This document shows positions 16,816 to 27,173 of a DNA stretch of 64,000 bases, piece by piece (the stretch's first letter is position 1; each line of letters opens with the position of its first letter). A program made the position numbers and the translations under genes. Location of the stretch: positions 3,286,001-3,350,000 of the forward strand of contig NZ_JBHSWH010000001.1 in the NCBI RefSeq assembly GCF_042661025.1, in the 5' to 3' direction. The notes beneath the pieces are model-generated. The model made no database searches. It saw only the letters and a program-made list of their open reading frames with translations, and was not told the DNA's origin. The DNA comes from Flexivirga alba. Its GTDB lineage: Bacteria > Actinomycetota > Actinomycetes > Actinomycetales > Dermatophilaceae.

Positions 16816-18141
16816 TCAGGTCGGCGGCAGCTCGGGTAGCGCTTGGGCGTAGACCCACGGGTCGAGGAGGTCCGCCGCATCCGGTCCACACACCTCGCGC
16901 ACCAGCACCTTGAAGTCGCCGGTGGTCGCGTTGTCGTACCGGTGCCGCTGGACCCACGTGCGGGCGAGCTCGAAGAACGCGGAGTCGCCGCTCGTTAGCC
17001 GGATCGCGTGCAGTGTCAACGCTCCTCGCTTGTAGACGCGGTCGTCGAATAGGTCGTGCACGCCTGGGTCGCCGAGCACGATGTCCTGCTTCAGCTCGCT
17101 GAGTCGACCCCAGTGCACGCGGGCGCGCTGATCGGCGGAGTCATTGCCGGACGCCTCCGACCAGAGCCACTCGCTGTAGCAGGCGAAACCTTCGTGCAGC
17201 CAGATATCCCGCAGTTGCCGGAGGGTCACCGCGTTGCCGAACCACTGATGGGCCAGCTCGTGCGCGATCAGTCGCTGCGCCTCCCAATCGCGGTGCAGCA
17301 GGTTGGACCCGAAGATCGAAAGCCCTTGTGCCTCAAGGGGGATCTCCAATTCGTCGGTCGTGACGACGGCCCGGTAGTTCGCGAACGGATAGGGCCCGAA
17401 GAGTCGCTCGAACTCGGCAATCATCCGCGGCTGGTCGGCGAACGCGTCATCGAAGCGGGTCCGCAGCGCGGGCGCGACGACACCCGTCAGCGGGACTGAA
17501 CAGCCGGAGATCTCGTGCTCGGCATACTGACCGATCTGCACTGTCGCGAGGTATGGCGCCATCGGCTCGCGCTGCTCGTAGCTCCACACCGTCTGGCTGG
17601 AGCGCCGAATCCGTTCGGTGCGAACGCCATTGGCGACCACGTAGTAGTCGGAGGGCGCGCTGATGGTGACCCGGTAGCTGGCCTTGGCATCGGGCCGGTC
17701 GTTGCACGGGAACCAGGACGGCGCTCCACCGGGCTGCGCGGCGACGATGGCTCCGTCCTCGAGCTCTTCCCAGCCGGCTTCGCCGGCCTTGTCCCGGACC
17801 ACCTTCGGCACGCCGCGGTAGGTGACGACGATCTCGGCGGTGGCGTCGGCATACAACGGCTCGGCGAGCTTCAGGACGAGTCGGCCGCCACGATGGGTGT
17901 AGCGCGTCGTGCGCACACCGCGCACGGAGACCACCTTGAGGTGATGCAGGTCGAGGGTGAGGGTGTCGATCCCGTCAGCCAGTGCACGAATCGTCAGCGT
18001 GGCTCGCCCCGCGAGCCGGTTGCCGACGAGGGCGTATTCGAGGTCCAGGTCATAGTGCTCGACTGTGTATGACGGGTCGCCGTGGCCGGGCAGGTAAGGA
18101 TCGGCGGTCGGCTGGCTGTTCACGAAGGCCCATACAACCAT
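16816..18141 (-). CDS. M1 family zinc metallopeptidase
   Basis: 441-residue gluzincin aminopeptidase-like protein. The N-terminal beta domain (YTVEHYDLDLEYAL onward, about 20-200) is followed by the catalytic domain with LIAHELAHQWFGN (HExxH, residues about 290) and the third zinc ligand Glu in WLHEGFACYSEWLW. It lacks the long C-terminal helical domain of full PepN, as in the short actinobacterial M1 group. No signal peptide. It lies 13 bp downstream of the Pls-like gene on the same strand and is probably in its operon, suggesting but not proving a link to peptide processing. Start ATG 18141; a GTG at 18123 is possible. Confidence 0.87.
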   Translation of the reverse strand: MVVWAFVNSQPTADPYLPGHGDPSYTVEHYDLDLEYALVGNRLAGRATLTIRALADGIDTLTLDLHHLKVVSVRGVRTTRYTHRGGRLVLKLAEPLYADATAEIVVTYRGVPKVVRDKAGEAGWEELEDGAIVAAQPGGAPSWFPCNDRPDAKASYRVTISAPSDYYVVANGVRTERIRRSSQTVWSYEQREPMAPYLATVQIGQYAEHEISGCSVPLTGVVAPALRTRFDDAFADQPRMIAEFERLFGPYPFANYRAVVTTDELEIPLEAQGLSIFGSNLLHRDWEAQRLIAHELAHQWFGNAVTLRQLRDIWLHEGFACYSEWLWSEASGNDSADQRARVHWGRLSELKQDIVLGDPGVHDLFDDRVYKRGALTLHAIRLTSGDSAFFELARTWVQRHRYDNATTGDFKVLVREVCGPDAADLLDPWVYAQALPELPPT

Positions 18142-18154
18142 GATTGATCTCCCA

Positions 18155-21100
18155 TCACTCGGAGACCCACGGACCGATCGGATTGCCCACCCAGCGCGTC
18201 ATGTCCGGCACCGTCTCGCCACGCATCACCAACGACGCGGGACCGACGGTGCTGTGCCGGCCGAGCTCGGCGGCGGGCAGGATCACGCTGTGCGGGCCGA
18301 TGGTCGCGCCGGACCGCACCCTCACGGTGTCCAGGGACAGCACGCGATCGTGAAAGAGGTGCGTCTGCACCACACAGCCCTTGTTGACCGTCGAGCCCGG
18401 ACCCAGGTCGATCAGATCCGGTTCGGGCAGCCAGTAGGTCTCACACCAGACGCCACGGCCGATCTTCGAACCCATCGCCCGCAACCAGAGGTTGAGAATC
18501 GGGGTGCCGGTGGATGCTCGTGCCAACCACGGGGCTGCCAGCATCTCGACGAAGGCATCGGCGAGCTCGTTGCGCCATACGAACGAACTCCACAGGGGGT
18601 GCTCGCTCTTGCGAATCCGCCCGACTAGCAACCATTTCGCGCCCACGGTCACGATCGAGGCGACTGCGCCGCCCGTCATCAGCGTCACGCCGCACAGCAG
18701 CAACGACCAGAGTCCCCAGTGCTCCTGCAGCCACAGCCAGAGCAGTGCGGTCGCCGCGGACAGGCCGAACCCACCGAGCCACGGGATGAGCCGGCACAGC
18801 TCGACCATGGCGCGAGCGACTTTCAGCCGCCGGGCCGGTCGGTAGGTCCGTGAGTCGTCGCCATCGGATGTCGTTCGGCGTAGGCGCACCGGCGGACTGC
18901 CGATCCATGAGGTGTCGGACTTCGGCTTGTCCTTCCGGCCCGGCGCGGCCGAGAGCACCGCAATGAGACTGCCCTTGGGGAGTTTTCGGCCGGGCGCCGT
19001 CATACCCGAGTTGCCGACGAACGAACGCTTGCCGACCTTCGTCTGCTCCATCCGCAACCAGCCGCCGGCCAGTTCGTAGGGACCGACGAGAGTGTCATCG
19101 GCCAGGAACGCCCGATCGCCGACCGTCACCAGCTTCGGAATCAGCAGCACTGTCGAGGCCTCGACCTCGTCACCGATCTTCGATCCGAGCAGGCGCAGCC
19201 AGGTCGGGGTCGCGGTGCTGGAATAGATCGGGTAGAGCCAGCCGCGAGCCTCGTCCATCATCCGCAGCGTGCTCCACGCCCGCAGTGCCTGCCAGCTGTG
19301 CACGGGATGGTGTCCGGCGCGCAGGCCGGCGCTGAGCGACCGGACAACCAGCCAGACGAGCAGTGTCAACGCGATGATGCCGCACAGGCCGCCCGCGACG
19401 ACCGACAGGACGGCGAAGGGCCACACCCGGTGTTCACCCTGCACCAGCAGGCCGATCCAGACCCCGAAGACGGTCGCGACGACCGGGCATCCGGCGATCA
19501 GGAGCGCCAGCACGGCATACAGGAGCGCGAAGGCGGGACGGTGCGGCGGATGCTCGTCCGACCAGGCACCTCGGGCCTTGCCAGAGCGGCGGGCGGGCGC
19601 GCCACTCCAGATCTCGTCGTCTGGGACTTCGCCGAAAACGCCTGAGCCCGGCGCAAGTTCGGCACGACGGCCGACGACGCAACCAGGTGTCAACGTCGAG
19701 CGAGTGCCCACTCGTGCGTCCCGGCCGACGGTGATCGTGCCGATCTGCAGTCGGTCGCCGTCGAGCCAGTGGCCGCTGAGGTCGACCTCGGGTTCGATGG
19801 AAGCGCCGCGTCCGATCCGCAGTAGTCCGGTCACCGGTGGAAGGCTGTGCAGGTCGGCATCGCGACCGATCCGGGCGCCGAGCATTCGTGCGTACCAGGT
19901 CATCAATGGCGCCCCGGAAAGGCTCGTCGCCCCTGAGTCGTCGTTGACCCGCTCCGCGAGCCACAACCGCAGATGGACTCGGCCGCCGCGTGGGTACACC
20001 CCAGGACCGATCCCGCGGAGTATGACGCGAATCAGCCCGGCGGACAGCAACATCCGACCGACAGGGGTGAGGAACACCGCGGTCAGAACCACGACCAGCC
20101 ACCACGGCGCGGTCGGCACGGACCAGCGAAGCTGATCGAGCAGTGGCGAGCCGACACGGACACCGAGCAGGACCCAGGTCACCCACCGCAGGCCCGCCAG
20201 CGTACGGGTGCACAGGAGCGCAAACTGTTGGGCCGCTTGGGATTTCGCCGGTGTCGGCGAGACCTCACGGTCACGGACGTTCGCGGGCGAACTCATCGAG
20301 TCGAGGTGCTCGGCAAGACCGCCCACAGTCGGGTGGTCGTAAATGTCCGCGACGGTGACCTCGGGCTGCACCTGACGCAGGCGGGACACCATTTGGGCAG
20401 CAGTCAAGGATCCGCCGCCGAGGTCGAAGAAGTCGTCCTTCTCGGAGGTCACGACGGCACCCAGGACGTCAAGCCACGATTCGGCGATCGTCCTGGCGGT
20501 CCCGGTCAGCTCCTGCTGCTCATCGCTGCCGGCACGCAGGGTCGCGACCGGCCAGGGAGCGCGTCGCGGTCGATCTTGCCGGACGTGCGCGTGGGCAACG
20601 TGTCGACGCTCGCCAGCCGCGGCACCATGGTTGCCGGCAGTTCGTCGCGCAGCCGCTCCATCGCTGCGCTCAGCTCGAATTCGCCCTCGATGGTGATGTA
20701 TCCGACGAGGATCTTGGTGCCGGACCCTGTCGTGCGTATGGCGGCCGCCCCGCCGCCGACACCTGGCAACGCGGTCAGCGCGGCGTCAATCTCGCCGAGC
20801 TCGATGCGCCGACCGCCGAGCTTGATCTGCTCGTCGATCCGCCCGCCGAAGATCAGCCCGGTCTCGTCACGCACGACGTGGTCGCCCGACCGGTAGGCGC
20901 GCTCCCACCCGAGACTCGGCATGGGTGCGTACTTCTCAGCGTCTTTCTCGGGGTCGAGGTACCGCGCGAGCCCGACACCACCGATGATCAGCTCTCCGGT
21001 CTCGCCCTCGGCAACCGGTTGCCCGGACGGGTCGACGACCTCCAAGTCCCATCCGTCGAGCGGCATCCCGATGCGCACCGGCTCGCCGGGTCGCAGCTGT

Positions 21101-21990
21101 GCCGCGCAGGCCACGACGGTCGCCTCGGTCGGACCGTAGGTGTTCCAGACCTCGCGGGTCGCGGTGGCGTAACGGTCCGCGAGCTCCGGTGGGCAGGCCT
21201 CACCGCCGAGGATCAGCAAGCGAACCTTGCCCAGAGCATCTGCCGGCCACAAGGCCAGCAGGGTCGGCACCGTCGACACGACGGTGATGTCATTGGCGAC
21301 CAGCCATGGTCCGAGGTCCATGCCGCTGCGCACCAGCGAGCGCGGTGCCGGCACGAGGCAGGCGCCATACCGCCAGGCCAGCCACATCTCCTCGCAGCTG
21401 GCGTCGAAGGCGACCGACAAGCCGGCCATGACACGGTCGTCGGTGCCGATCGGGTGGTCCTGCAGGAAGATTCGCGACTCGGCGTCCACGAATGCGGCGG
21501 CGCTGCGATGACTGACGGCCACGCCTTTGGGCTTGCCCGTCGACCCGCTGGTGAAGATGATCCAGGCGTCATCGGTGACGTCCGGTTCCTCGAGCGCACG
21601 CGGCTCGCGCGGCACTCGAACGTCGATCGCCAGGTCGTCGCCGAGCACCGCTGCAACCTGCGCCTCGCCGAACACGACGGCGGCCCGCTCGTCCGGATCG
21701 TCCGCGTCGACCGGGACGTATGCCGCGCCGGCCAGCAGCGTGCCGATGATCGCGACGTAGAGGTCGAGCGTGCCGGACTGGATGCGCACACCCACGCGGT
21801 CGCCGCGCCCGACACCTTCCTGGCCCAGTCGAACGGCGAGATCGCCTGCGCGCTCTGCGAGTTCGTCATACGTCAGCACTGTCGCGCCGTTGTCCAGGGC
21901 AGGCGCGTCCGCGCACTCCGCGACGGTCTCGCGGAAGACGTCGACGAGAGTCCTCGGCGGAGCGGCGACCTGCCCGCGATGCAGTGTCAC
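18155..21990 (-). CDS. Pls/PosA-type nonribosomal peptide synthetase, frame-disrupted
   Basis: About 1,278 residues once one break is repaired. The adenylation domain (21990-20550) shows IIFTSGSTGKPKGVAVSH, FDASCEEMWLAW, NTYGPTEATV, YRSGDHV and RTSGKIDRDAL. After a missing base in the CCC run near 20555 the next frame gives the carrier domain (DDFFDLGGGSLTAAQ, phosphopantetheine Ser) and a long membrane-plus-left-handed-beta-helix C-terminus with at least six hydrophobic segments (for example AVLALLIAGCPVVATVFG). This domain order, with no condensation or thioesterase domain, is that of epsilon-poly-lysine synthetase and relatives (TIGR02353 type). It probably makes a homo-poly-amino-acid or ester-linked product at the membrane; substrate unknown. 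The phosphopantetheinyl transferase nearby likely activates it. The GTG start is less certain than the rest. Confidence 0.83.
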
Positions 21991-22126
21991 CGAGATGTCA
22001 CCCAGATCCTCCGGAGCAGCAGTGAAGTTGGTCGCTCACATTGTCGCCGGAGGCGCGGGCGTCCGGCGAACGTGGACTGTCCAGGTGGTGAACGGGCGGC
22101 GTCCATTCGGGGTCGCCGAAACTGGG

Positions 22127-22744
22127 TCACTCGTCGGGCGCAGCGAGCTCTGCCAGCCCGAGATGCTCCAGGTAGGACTCGGCGAGCGCGGTGATGGTCT
22201 CCTCGTCGCCGTCGCGCCATTGCTGCACCGGACGTGCCCCGACTTCGGCGAGTCTCGTGGCCGACAGCCGGGTCAGCGCGTCCAGCGCCAGCAGATCCGC
22301 GCCACCGGGTTGTTGCCGTAAGGCGGTGGCACGCCCAGCGCGTCGGGCGTACCCGATGCGCAGGAAGAGCCAGCCGAAGACCGCGAGCAGCACCGGGACC
22401 AACGCGACCTCGAAGCCGATCGCGGCGCCGAGATTGCCCAGGTTGTCGGCCAGTTGGCCACCTGCGTGCTGCAGGGTGGTCGCCGCGTCGGCCGACTTGT
22501 CGATCGGCTTGCGGACCTTCGTGCCGACCAGCGGAGTGTGCGACAGGACCCCGGCCGCGTCGTGCAGGTGCCGGGCCAGGTCACCGCCGCTCCTCTCGAT
22601 GTTGCGTGCACCGTCCTGCGATCCGGACACCTGTTGATGCACGTGTATGCCGAGCCAGACCCACGTCGTCACCCAGGCGATGGTCAGCAGGTCGTAGAAG
22701 ACCTGCCGGACGGCGCGGGATCGTCTTGCGGCATACAGCTTCAC
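22127..22744 (-). CDS. Membrane protein of unknown function
   Basis: 205 residues beginning at GTG 22744 (KLYAARRSRAVRQVFYDLL). Two clear membrane helices: about residues 17-36 (LLTIAWVTTWVWLGIHV) and 100-125 (EVALVPVLLAVFGWLFLRIGY). Between them is a polar region rich in Asp/Ser/Gly (DLARHLHDAAGVLSHTP), probably outside the cell. The C-terminal 80 residues are soluble and acidic. The ORF is open further upstream, to 22855, but that overlaps the xerD start. Homologues are expected as actinobacterial hypotheticals near xerD; no function is known to me. Confidence 0.75.
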   Translation of the reverse strand: MKLYAARRSRAVRQVFYDLLTIAWVTTWVWLGIHVHQQVSGSQDGARNIERSGGDLARHLHDAAGVLSHTPLVGTKVRKPIDKSADAATTLQHAGGQLADNLGNLGAAIGFEVALVPVLLAVFGWLFLRIGYARRAGRATALRQQPGGADLLALDALTRLSATRLAEVGARPVQQWRDGDEETITALAESYLEHLGLAELAAPDE

Positions 22745-22778
22745 GCTCTGCAGACGTGACACGTGAGAATGTCGTTCC

Positions 22779-23702
22779 GTGGCAACCTCACTCGAACGAT
22801 CGATGCGCGGCTGGCTGGACCACCTGCGCGTCGAGCGAGGTGCCTCACCACACACGCTGCGCGCCTACGAGCGCGATCTGCGACGGTATGCCGACCATCT
22901 CGCGGGACGTGGCATCGACGATGTCGGGAAGGTCGGCGAGTCCGACATCGCGGACTTCCTCGCGACGCTGCGTGAAGGTACTCCGGAGCATCCGCCGCTG
23001 GCCGCGTCATCCGCGGCTCGCACGCTGGTGGCGGTCCGCGGCTTCCACAAGTTCCTCACACTGGAAGGTGACACGCCCGACGACGTCGCCGCCGCAGTCC
23101 CACCGCCGAAGCCGCCCCGCCGACTGCCCAAGGCGATCCCGTTGGATCAGGTGGAGCGGCTGCTGGACGCCGCCAGTGTCGGGGACACCCCGGCGTCGTT
23201 GCGGGACCGGGCGCTGCTGGAGCTGCTCTACGGCATCGGCGCGCGGGTGACCGAGGCGGTGAGCCTGGATGTCGACGACATCGAGTTCGAGTCGGCGACG
23301 GTGCGGGTGCTGGGAAAAGGGAGCAAGGAACGTGTGCTGCCGCTCGGTCGGTATGCCGCGGAGGCGCTCACGTCATACCTGACTCGTGCCCGGCCGGGAC
23401 TGGCGACCAAGGGCAAGGGCACGCCGGCGTTGTTCCTGAACCAGCGAGGCGGGCGGCTGTCGCGGCAGTCGGCGTGGAACATCATCCAGGCGGCAGCGCA
23501 GCGCGCCGATCTGCCGGGCCACCTCAGTCCGCACACGCTGCGACATTCGTTCGCGACCCACCTGCTCGACGGCGGCGCGGACGTGCGGGTCGTGCAGGAG
23601 TTGCTCGGGCACGCCTCGGTCACTACGACGCAGATCTACACGATGGTCACCGTGCAACAGCTGCGCGAGGTGTTCGCAACCTCACATCCCAGGGCCCACT
23701 GA
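22779..23702 (+). CDS. xerD: Site-specific tyrosine recombinase XerD
   Basis: 307-residue tyrosine recombinase resolving chromosome dimers at dif with XerC. N-terminal SAM-like domain residues 1-95 (LDHLRVERGASPHTLRAYERD), catalytic domain with Arg in GIGARVTEAVSLD, Lys in VLGKGSKERVLPLG, HTLRHSFATHLL (His, Arg), HASVTTTQIYTMV (His and nucleophile Tyr). Length is standard. Start GTG 22779. The position directly before parA-scpA-scpB is the conserved actinobacterial order, so this is the housekeeping enzyme and not an island integrase. Confidence 0.95.
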   Translation: MATSLERSMRGWLDHLRVERGASPHTLRAYERDLRRYADHLAGRGIDDVGKVGESDIADFLATLREGTPEHPPLAASSAARTLVAVRGFHKFLTLEGDTPDDVAAAVPPPKPPRRLPKAIPLDQVERLLDAASVGDTPASLRDRALLELLYGIGARVTEAVSLDVDDIEFESATVRVLGKGSKERVLPLGRYAAEALTSYLTRARPGLATKGKGTPALFLNQRGGRLSRQSAWNIIQAAAQRADLPGHLSPHTLRHSFATHLLDGGADVRVVQELLGHASVTTTQIYTMVTVQQLREVFATSHPRAH

Positions 23703-23786
23703 GCCTCCGCGCCCGCTCCAAGGCCCGGATGTATTAGGTTGGCGCATGATCGCCGCGAGGCCGAACGAGTAATACAGGAGCGCGCA

Positions 23787-24641
23787 GTGAGTTCGAAGGA
23801 GCAGGTCGGCCCGACGGGGCGTCCGCTGCCCACCTTTCCCAAGCCGGTAGAGCTCAAGAGTCACGGACCGGCGCGCGTCATCGCGATGTGCAACCAGAAG
23901 GGTGGCGTGGGCAAGACCACGAGCACCATCAATCTGGGGGCAGCCCTGGCCGAATACGGCCGCAAGGTCCTCCTCGTCGACTTCGACCCGCAAGGCGCTC
24001 TGTCCGTCGGTCTCGGCATCCGAGCGCACGAGCTCGACACGACGGTCTACAACCTGCTGGTGTCGCGCGAGGACGACATCCACGACGTCATCCAGCCCAC
24101 CGCCACGGACAACCTCGACGTGCTGCCGGCCAACATCGACCTGTCCGCAGCCGAGGTGCAGCTGGTCGGCGAGGTCGCCCGCGAGATGGTGCTGGCCCGG
24201 GTGCTTCGCCCCGTGCTCGACGAATACGACGTGATCCTGATCGACTGCCAGCCTTCGCTCGGACTGCTGACCGTCAACGCACTGACGGCCGCGCACGGCG
24301 TCGTCATCCCGCTGGAGTGCGAGTTCTTCGCGATGCGCGGCGTCGCATTGCTGGTCGAGACCATCGACAAGGTCACCGACCGGCTCAACCCGCGCCTGGA
24401 GGTCGACGGCATCCTGGCGACGATGTATGACGGACGGACCCTGCACAGTCGGGACGTGATCCGCTCGGTCGTCGCGCATTTCGACGACAAGGTGCTGCAC
24501 ACGGTCATCAGCCGCACGGTGAAATTCCCCGACGCGTCACTGGCGGCCGAACCCATCACGACCTACGCCTCGACGCACGGGGCGGCCGAGTCCTATCGGC
24601 AACTGGCCCGCGAGCTGGTGGCTCGCGGGGCCGTGGCTTAG
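23787..24641 (+). CDS. ParA family chromosome-partitioning ATPase
   Basis: 284-residue ParA/Soj-type ATPase. The deviant Walker A motif CNQKGGVGKTTSTINLG is near residue 35, Walker A' in VLLVDFDPQGALS, and Walker B in DVILIDCQPSLGLL. Start GTG 23787 after the polar linker sequence; the ribosome site is caggagcgc. It lies 84 bp after xerD and 3 bp before scpA, so it belongs to the segregation operon. No ParB gene follows: this is the second, scpAB-linked ParA common in actinobacteria and not the oriC parAB pair. Its role with ScpA/ScpB in chromosome organisation is inferred from linkage. Confidence 0.92.
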   Translation: MSSKEQVGPTGRPLPTFPKPVELKSHGPARVIAMCNQKGGVGKTTSTINLGAALAEYGRKVLLVDFDPQGALSVGLGIRAHELDTTVYNLLVSREDDIHDVIQPTATDNLDVLPANIDLSAAEVQLVGEVAREMVLARVLRPVLDEYDVILIDCQPSLGLLTVNALTAAHGVVIPLECEFFAMRGVALLVETIDKVTDRLNPRLEVDGILATMYDGRTLHSRDVIRSVVAHFDDKVLHTVISRTVKFPDASLAAEPITTYASTHGAAESYRQLARELVARGAVA

Positions 24642-24644
24642 CCC

Positions 24645-25601
24645 ATGAACACCACCCATCCGGTTCCGTCCGACCAGGCGGAGCCGGTGACTGACGCCCG
24701 CCCCGAGGCAGTGCCCGGAGGGGTCCTGACCCGTCGGGCAGCCTCGACCCCGTTCGAGGTTCACCTCGACGTGTTCTCTGGGCCTTTCGAGTTGTTGCTC
24801 GGGCTGATCTCCAAGCACAAACTGGACGTCACCGAGATCGCCTTGGCGAAGGTCACCGACGAGTTCGTGGTGCACATCCGTCGGGCGCAGGAGCAGGCGA
24901 CCGACTGGGACCTCGGGCAGGCCTCCGAGTTCGTGCTGATCGCGGCAACTCTGTTGGACATCAAGGCTGCTCGGCTGCTGCCGGACCTGCGCGCTGACGA
25001 CGATGACGACCTCGCACTCATCGAGGCTCGCGACCTGCTGTTCGCCCGGTTGCTGCAGTACCGCGCGTTCAAGGAGGTGTCCGTCGCCTTCGCCGAACGC
25101 ATGCAGTCCGCTGGTCGTATGACGGCACGACAGGCCGGCTTGGAGGAGCGTTTCGCCAAGCTGTTGCCAGAGCTGATCATGAATGTCACGCCGGAGCAGC
25201 TGGCCCGGATCGCGGCGCAGGCGATGACGCCACGGCCCGAGCCGACGGTTGGCCTGACACATCTGCACGCGCCGGCGGTCAGCGTCCGGGAGCAGGCGAC
25301 GATCGTCATTGCCGTCTTGCGGGAGCGCCGGCAGGCGAGCTTCAGGTCTCTGGTCGCTGACGCGGAGTCGACGTTGGTGATCGTTGCGCGCTTCCTGGCG
25401 CTGCTGGAGCTTTACAAGGAATCCGCGGTCACCATGGACCAACCGGAGGCGCTGGGGGAGCTGGTCGTGCACTGGGCCGGTGACGACCATGACACCGTTG
25501 AGGTGAGCGCCGAGTTCGACGAGCTCGACAACGACCAGGCGACCGGGCCGGCGACGGCCGACGATACGAGTGAAGACGGCAAGGAGGACGGCGATGACTG
25601 A
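24645..25601 (+). CDS. scpA: Segregation and condensation protein A
   Basis: 318-residue ScpA, the kleisin subunit bridging SMC heads in bacterial condensin. The N-terminal signature FEVHLDVFSGPFELLLGLI (residues about 38-56) is followed by helical LDVTEIALAKVTDEF; the C-terminal winged helix covers about 210-270. The C-terminus is acidic. ATG 24645 comes 3 bp after parA; the stop overlaps the scpB start by 8 bp. Intact. Confidence 0.95.
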   Translation: MNTTHPVPSDQAEPVTDARPEAVPGGVLTRRAASTPFEVHLDVFSGPFELLLGLISKHKLDVTEIALAKVTDEFVVHIRRAQEQATDWDLGQASEFVLIAATLLDIKAARLLPDLRADDDDDLALIEARDLLFARLLQYRAFKEVSVAFAERMQSAGRMTARQAGLEERFAKLLPELIMNVTPEQLARIAAQAMTPRPEPTVGLTHLHAPAVSVREQATIVIAVLRERRQASFRSLVADAESTLVIVARFLALLELYKESAVTMDQPEALGELVVHWAGDDHDTVEVSAEFDELDNDQATGPATADDTSEDGKEDGDD

Positions 25602-26259
25602 CGAGCAGCACGTGCCTGACGACGCACCTGCGAACGACGCGACGGCGCAGGTCGATGACCAGCAGGAGGCCGTCGAGGAGGCGCCGCCGTTCGACGTACA
25701 CACAATGCCCGGCGGCGCCCGCAGCGCCATCGAGGCGATCCTGATGGTGGTCGACCAGCCGGTGACCGCCTACGAGATTGCGACCGCGCTCGAGCTGCCG
25801 GAGGCCGAAGTGGTCGAGGCGATCGAAGACCTCGAGCGCGAGTATGCCGCGCAACACAGGGGATTCGCGCTGCGTTGCATCAACGAGGGCTGGCGGGTCT
25901 ACAGCCGCCCCGACTATGCGCCGGCGGTCGAGAAGTTCTTGCTGGACGGCCAGCAGGCCAAACTCACCCAGGCGTCGCTGGAGACGCTTGCGGTCATTGC
26001 CTACCGGCAACCCATCTCCCGATCCCGGATCAGTGCGGTCCGAGGAGTCAACGTCGACGGCGTGGTTCGCACGCTGTTGACACGTGGCCTGATCGTCGAG
26101 ATCGGATCCGACGGCGAACAAGGTGCGTTGCTCTACGGCACCACCCCTTATTTCCTGCAGCGACTCGGGCTCAGCTCGCTCGACGAACTGCCGGCACTGG
26201 CGCCATACCTGCCTGATGCAGATGTGGTTGACGAACTGATTGCGCAGGGACACGGATGA
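25594..26259 (+). CDS. scpB: Segregation and condensation protein B
   Basis: 221-residue ScpB, the winged-helix dimer that binds ScpA in the SMC complex. After an acidic leader (1-35) come two winged-helix domains: AIEAILMVVDQPVTAYEIA and LETLAVIAYRQPISRSRIS with RGVNVDGVVRTLLTRGLI, the family signature. ATG 25594 with aaggagg ahead is chosen over an earlier ATG at 25570. The stop overlaps the rluB start (ATGA), giving one coupled operon parA-scpA-scpB-rluB. Confidence 0.95.
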   Translation: MTDEQHVPDDAPANDATAQVDDQQEAVEEAPPFDVHTMPGGARSAIEAILMVVDQPVTAYEIATALELPEAEVVEAIEDLEREYAAQHRGFALRCINEGWRVYSRPDYAPAVEKFLLDGQQAKLTQASLETLAVIAYRQPISRSRISAVRGVNVDGVVRTLLTRGLIVEIGSDGEQGALLYGTTPYFLQRLGLSSLDELPALAPYLPDADVVDELIAQGHG

Positions 26260-27173
26260 CAGGCAACAAGCGAAACAACCAGTCGGGCAAGGGATCTCGT
26301 GGCGCTGGCCACCGAGGTCAGACGGGCCGTGGTGGTGGCGCCGGGCGAACCGGTGGTGCCGGTCGGCCGGCGCGGACCCGCCCCGGTGGGCAGCAAGGGC
26401 CCAAGCAACCGGCGGCTCCGCAGACGCCATACGTCGACGTACACGACCCGGACGGTGTGCGGCTGCAGAAGCTGCTCGCCGCTGCGGGCGTCGGCAGCCG
26501 GCGGGTCTGTGAGGACCTGATCCGGCAGGGCCGTGTCTCGGTCGACGGGCAGAAGGTGCAGGAGCTCGGTGTCCGCATCGACCCGCTCGGGCAGACGGTG
26601 CACGTCGACGGTGAGCGGATCCAGCTGGACGAGTCGCGGGTCTACCTGGCCTTCAACAAGCCGCTGGGCGTGGTGTCGACGATGAACGACGAGATGGGCC
26701 GCCCGTCGGTCGGTGAATACGTCGAGCAGCGCAAGGAGCGTCTCTTCCACGTCGGACGCTTGGACGTCGACACCGAAGGCTTGTTGCTCCTGACCAATGA
26801 CGGTGAGCTGGCCAATCGCCTGCAGCACCCGAAATACGGGGTGCCCAAGACGTATGTCGCGACGATCCCCGGCCCGGTGCCGCGTGCCCTGGGCAAGCAG
26901 CTGCGCGAAGGTGTCGAGCTCGAGGATGGCAAGGTCGCAGTCGACTCCTTCAAGGTCGTGGACTCCAAGCCCGGCTGGGCCCTGGTCGAGGTCATCCTGC
27001 ACGAGGGCCGCAAGCACATCGTGCGACGGATGCTGGAGGCCGTCGGGCGCCCGGTGGAGTCCCTGTCGCGCACGGACGTCGGGCCGGTCCACCTCGGTGA
27101 GCTGCGTCCGGGCAAGATGCGGCCGCTGACCCGCCAGGAGGTCGCCGGGCTCTACAAGGCGGCCGGGTTGTGA
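26256..27173 (+). CDS. rluB: 23S rRNA pseudouridine synthase (RluB-type)
   Basis: 305 residues. A Gly/Arg/Pro-rich leader (1-65) precedes an S4 RNA-binding domain (VRLQKLLAAAGVGSRRVCED) and the RsuA-type catalytic domain with the catalytic Asp in FHVGRLDVDTEGLLLLTN and KTYVATIPG. EGRKHIVRRML is the typical C-terminal motif. Expected to modify uridine near 2605 of 23S rRNA (family knowledge). Translation is coupled to scpB; the stop overlaps the GTG that could start the next ORF. Confidence 0.94.
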   Translation: MTGNKRNNQSGKGSRGAGHRGQTGRGGGAGRTGGAGRPARTRPGGQQGPKQPAAPQTPYVDVHDPDGVRLQKLLAAAGVGSRRVCEDLIRQGRVSVDGQKVQELGVRIDPLGQTVHVDGERIQLDESRVYLAFNKPLGVVSTMNDEMGRPSVGEYVEQRKERLFHVGRLDVDTEGLLLLTNDGELANRLQHPKYGVPKTYVATIPGPVPRALGKQLREGVELEDGKVAVDSFKVVDSKPGWALVEVILHEGRKHIVRRMLEAVGRPVESLSRTDVGPVHLGELRPGKMRPLTRQEVAGLYKAAGL

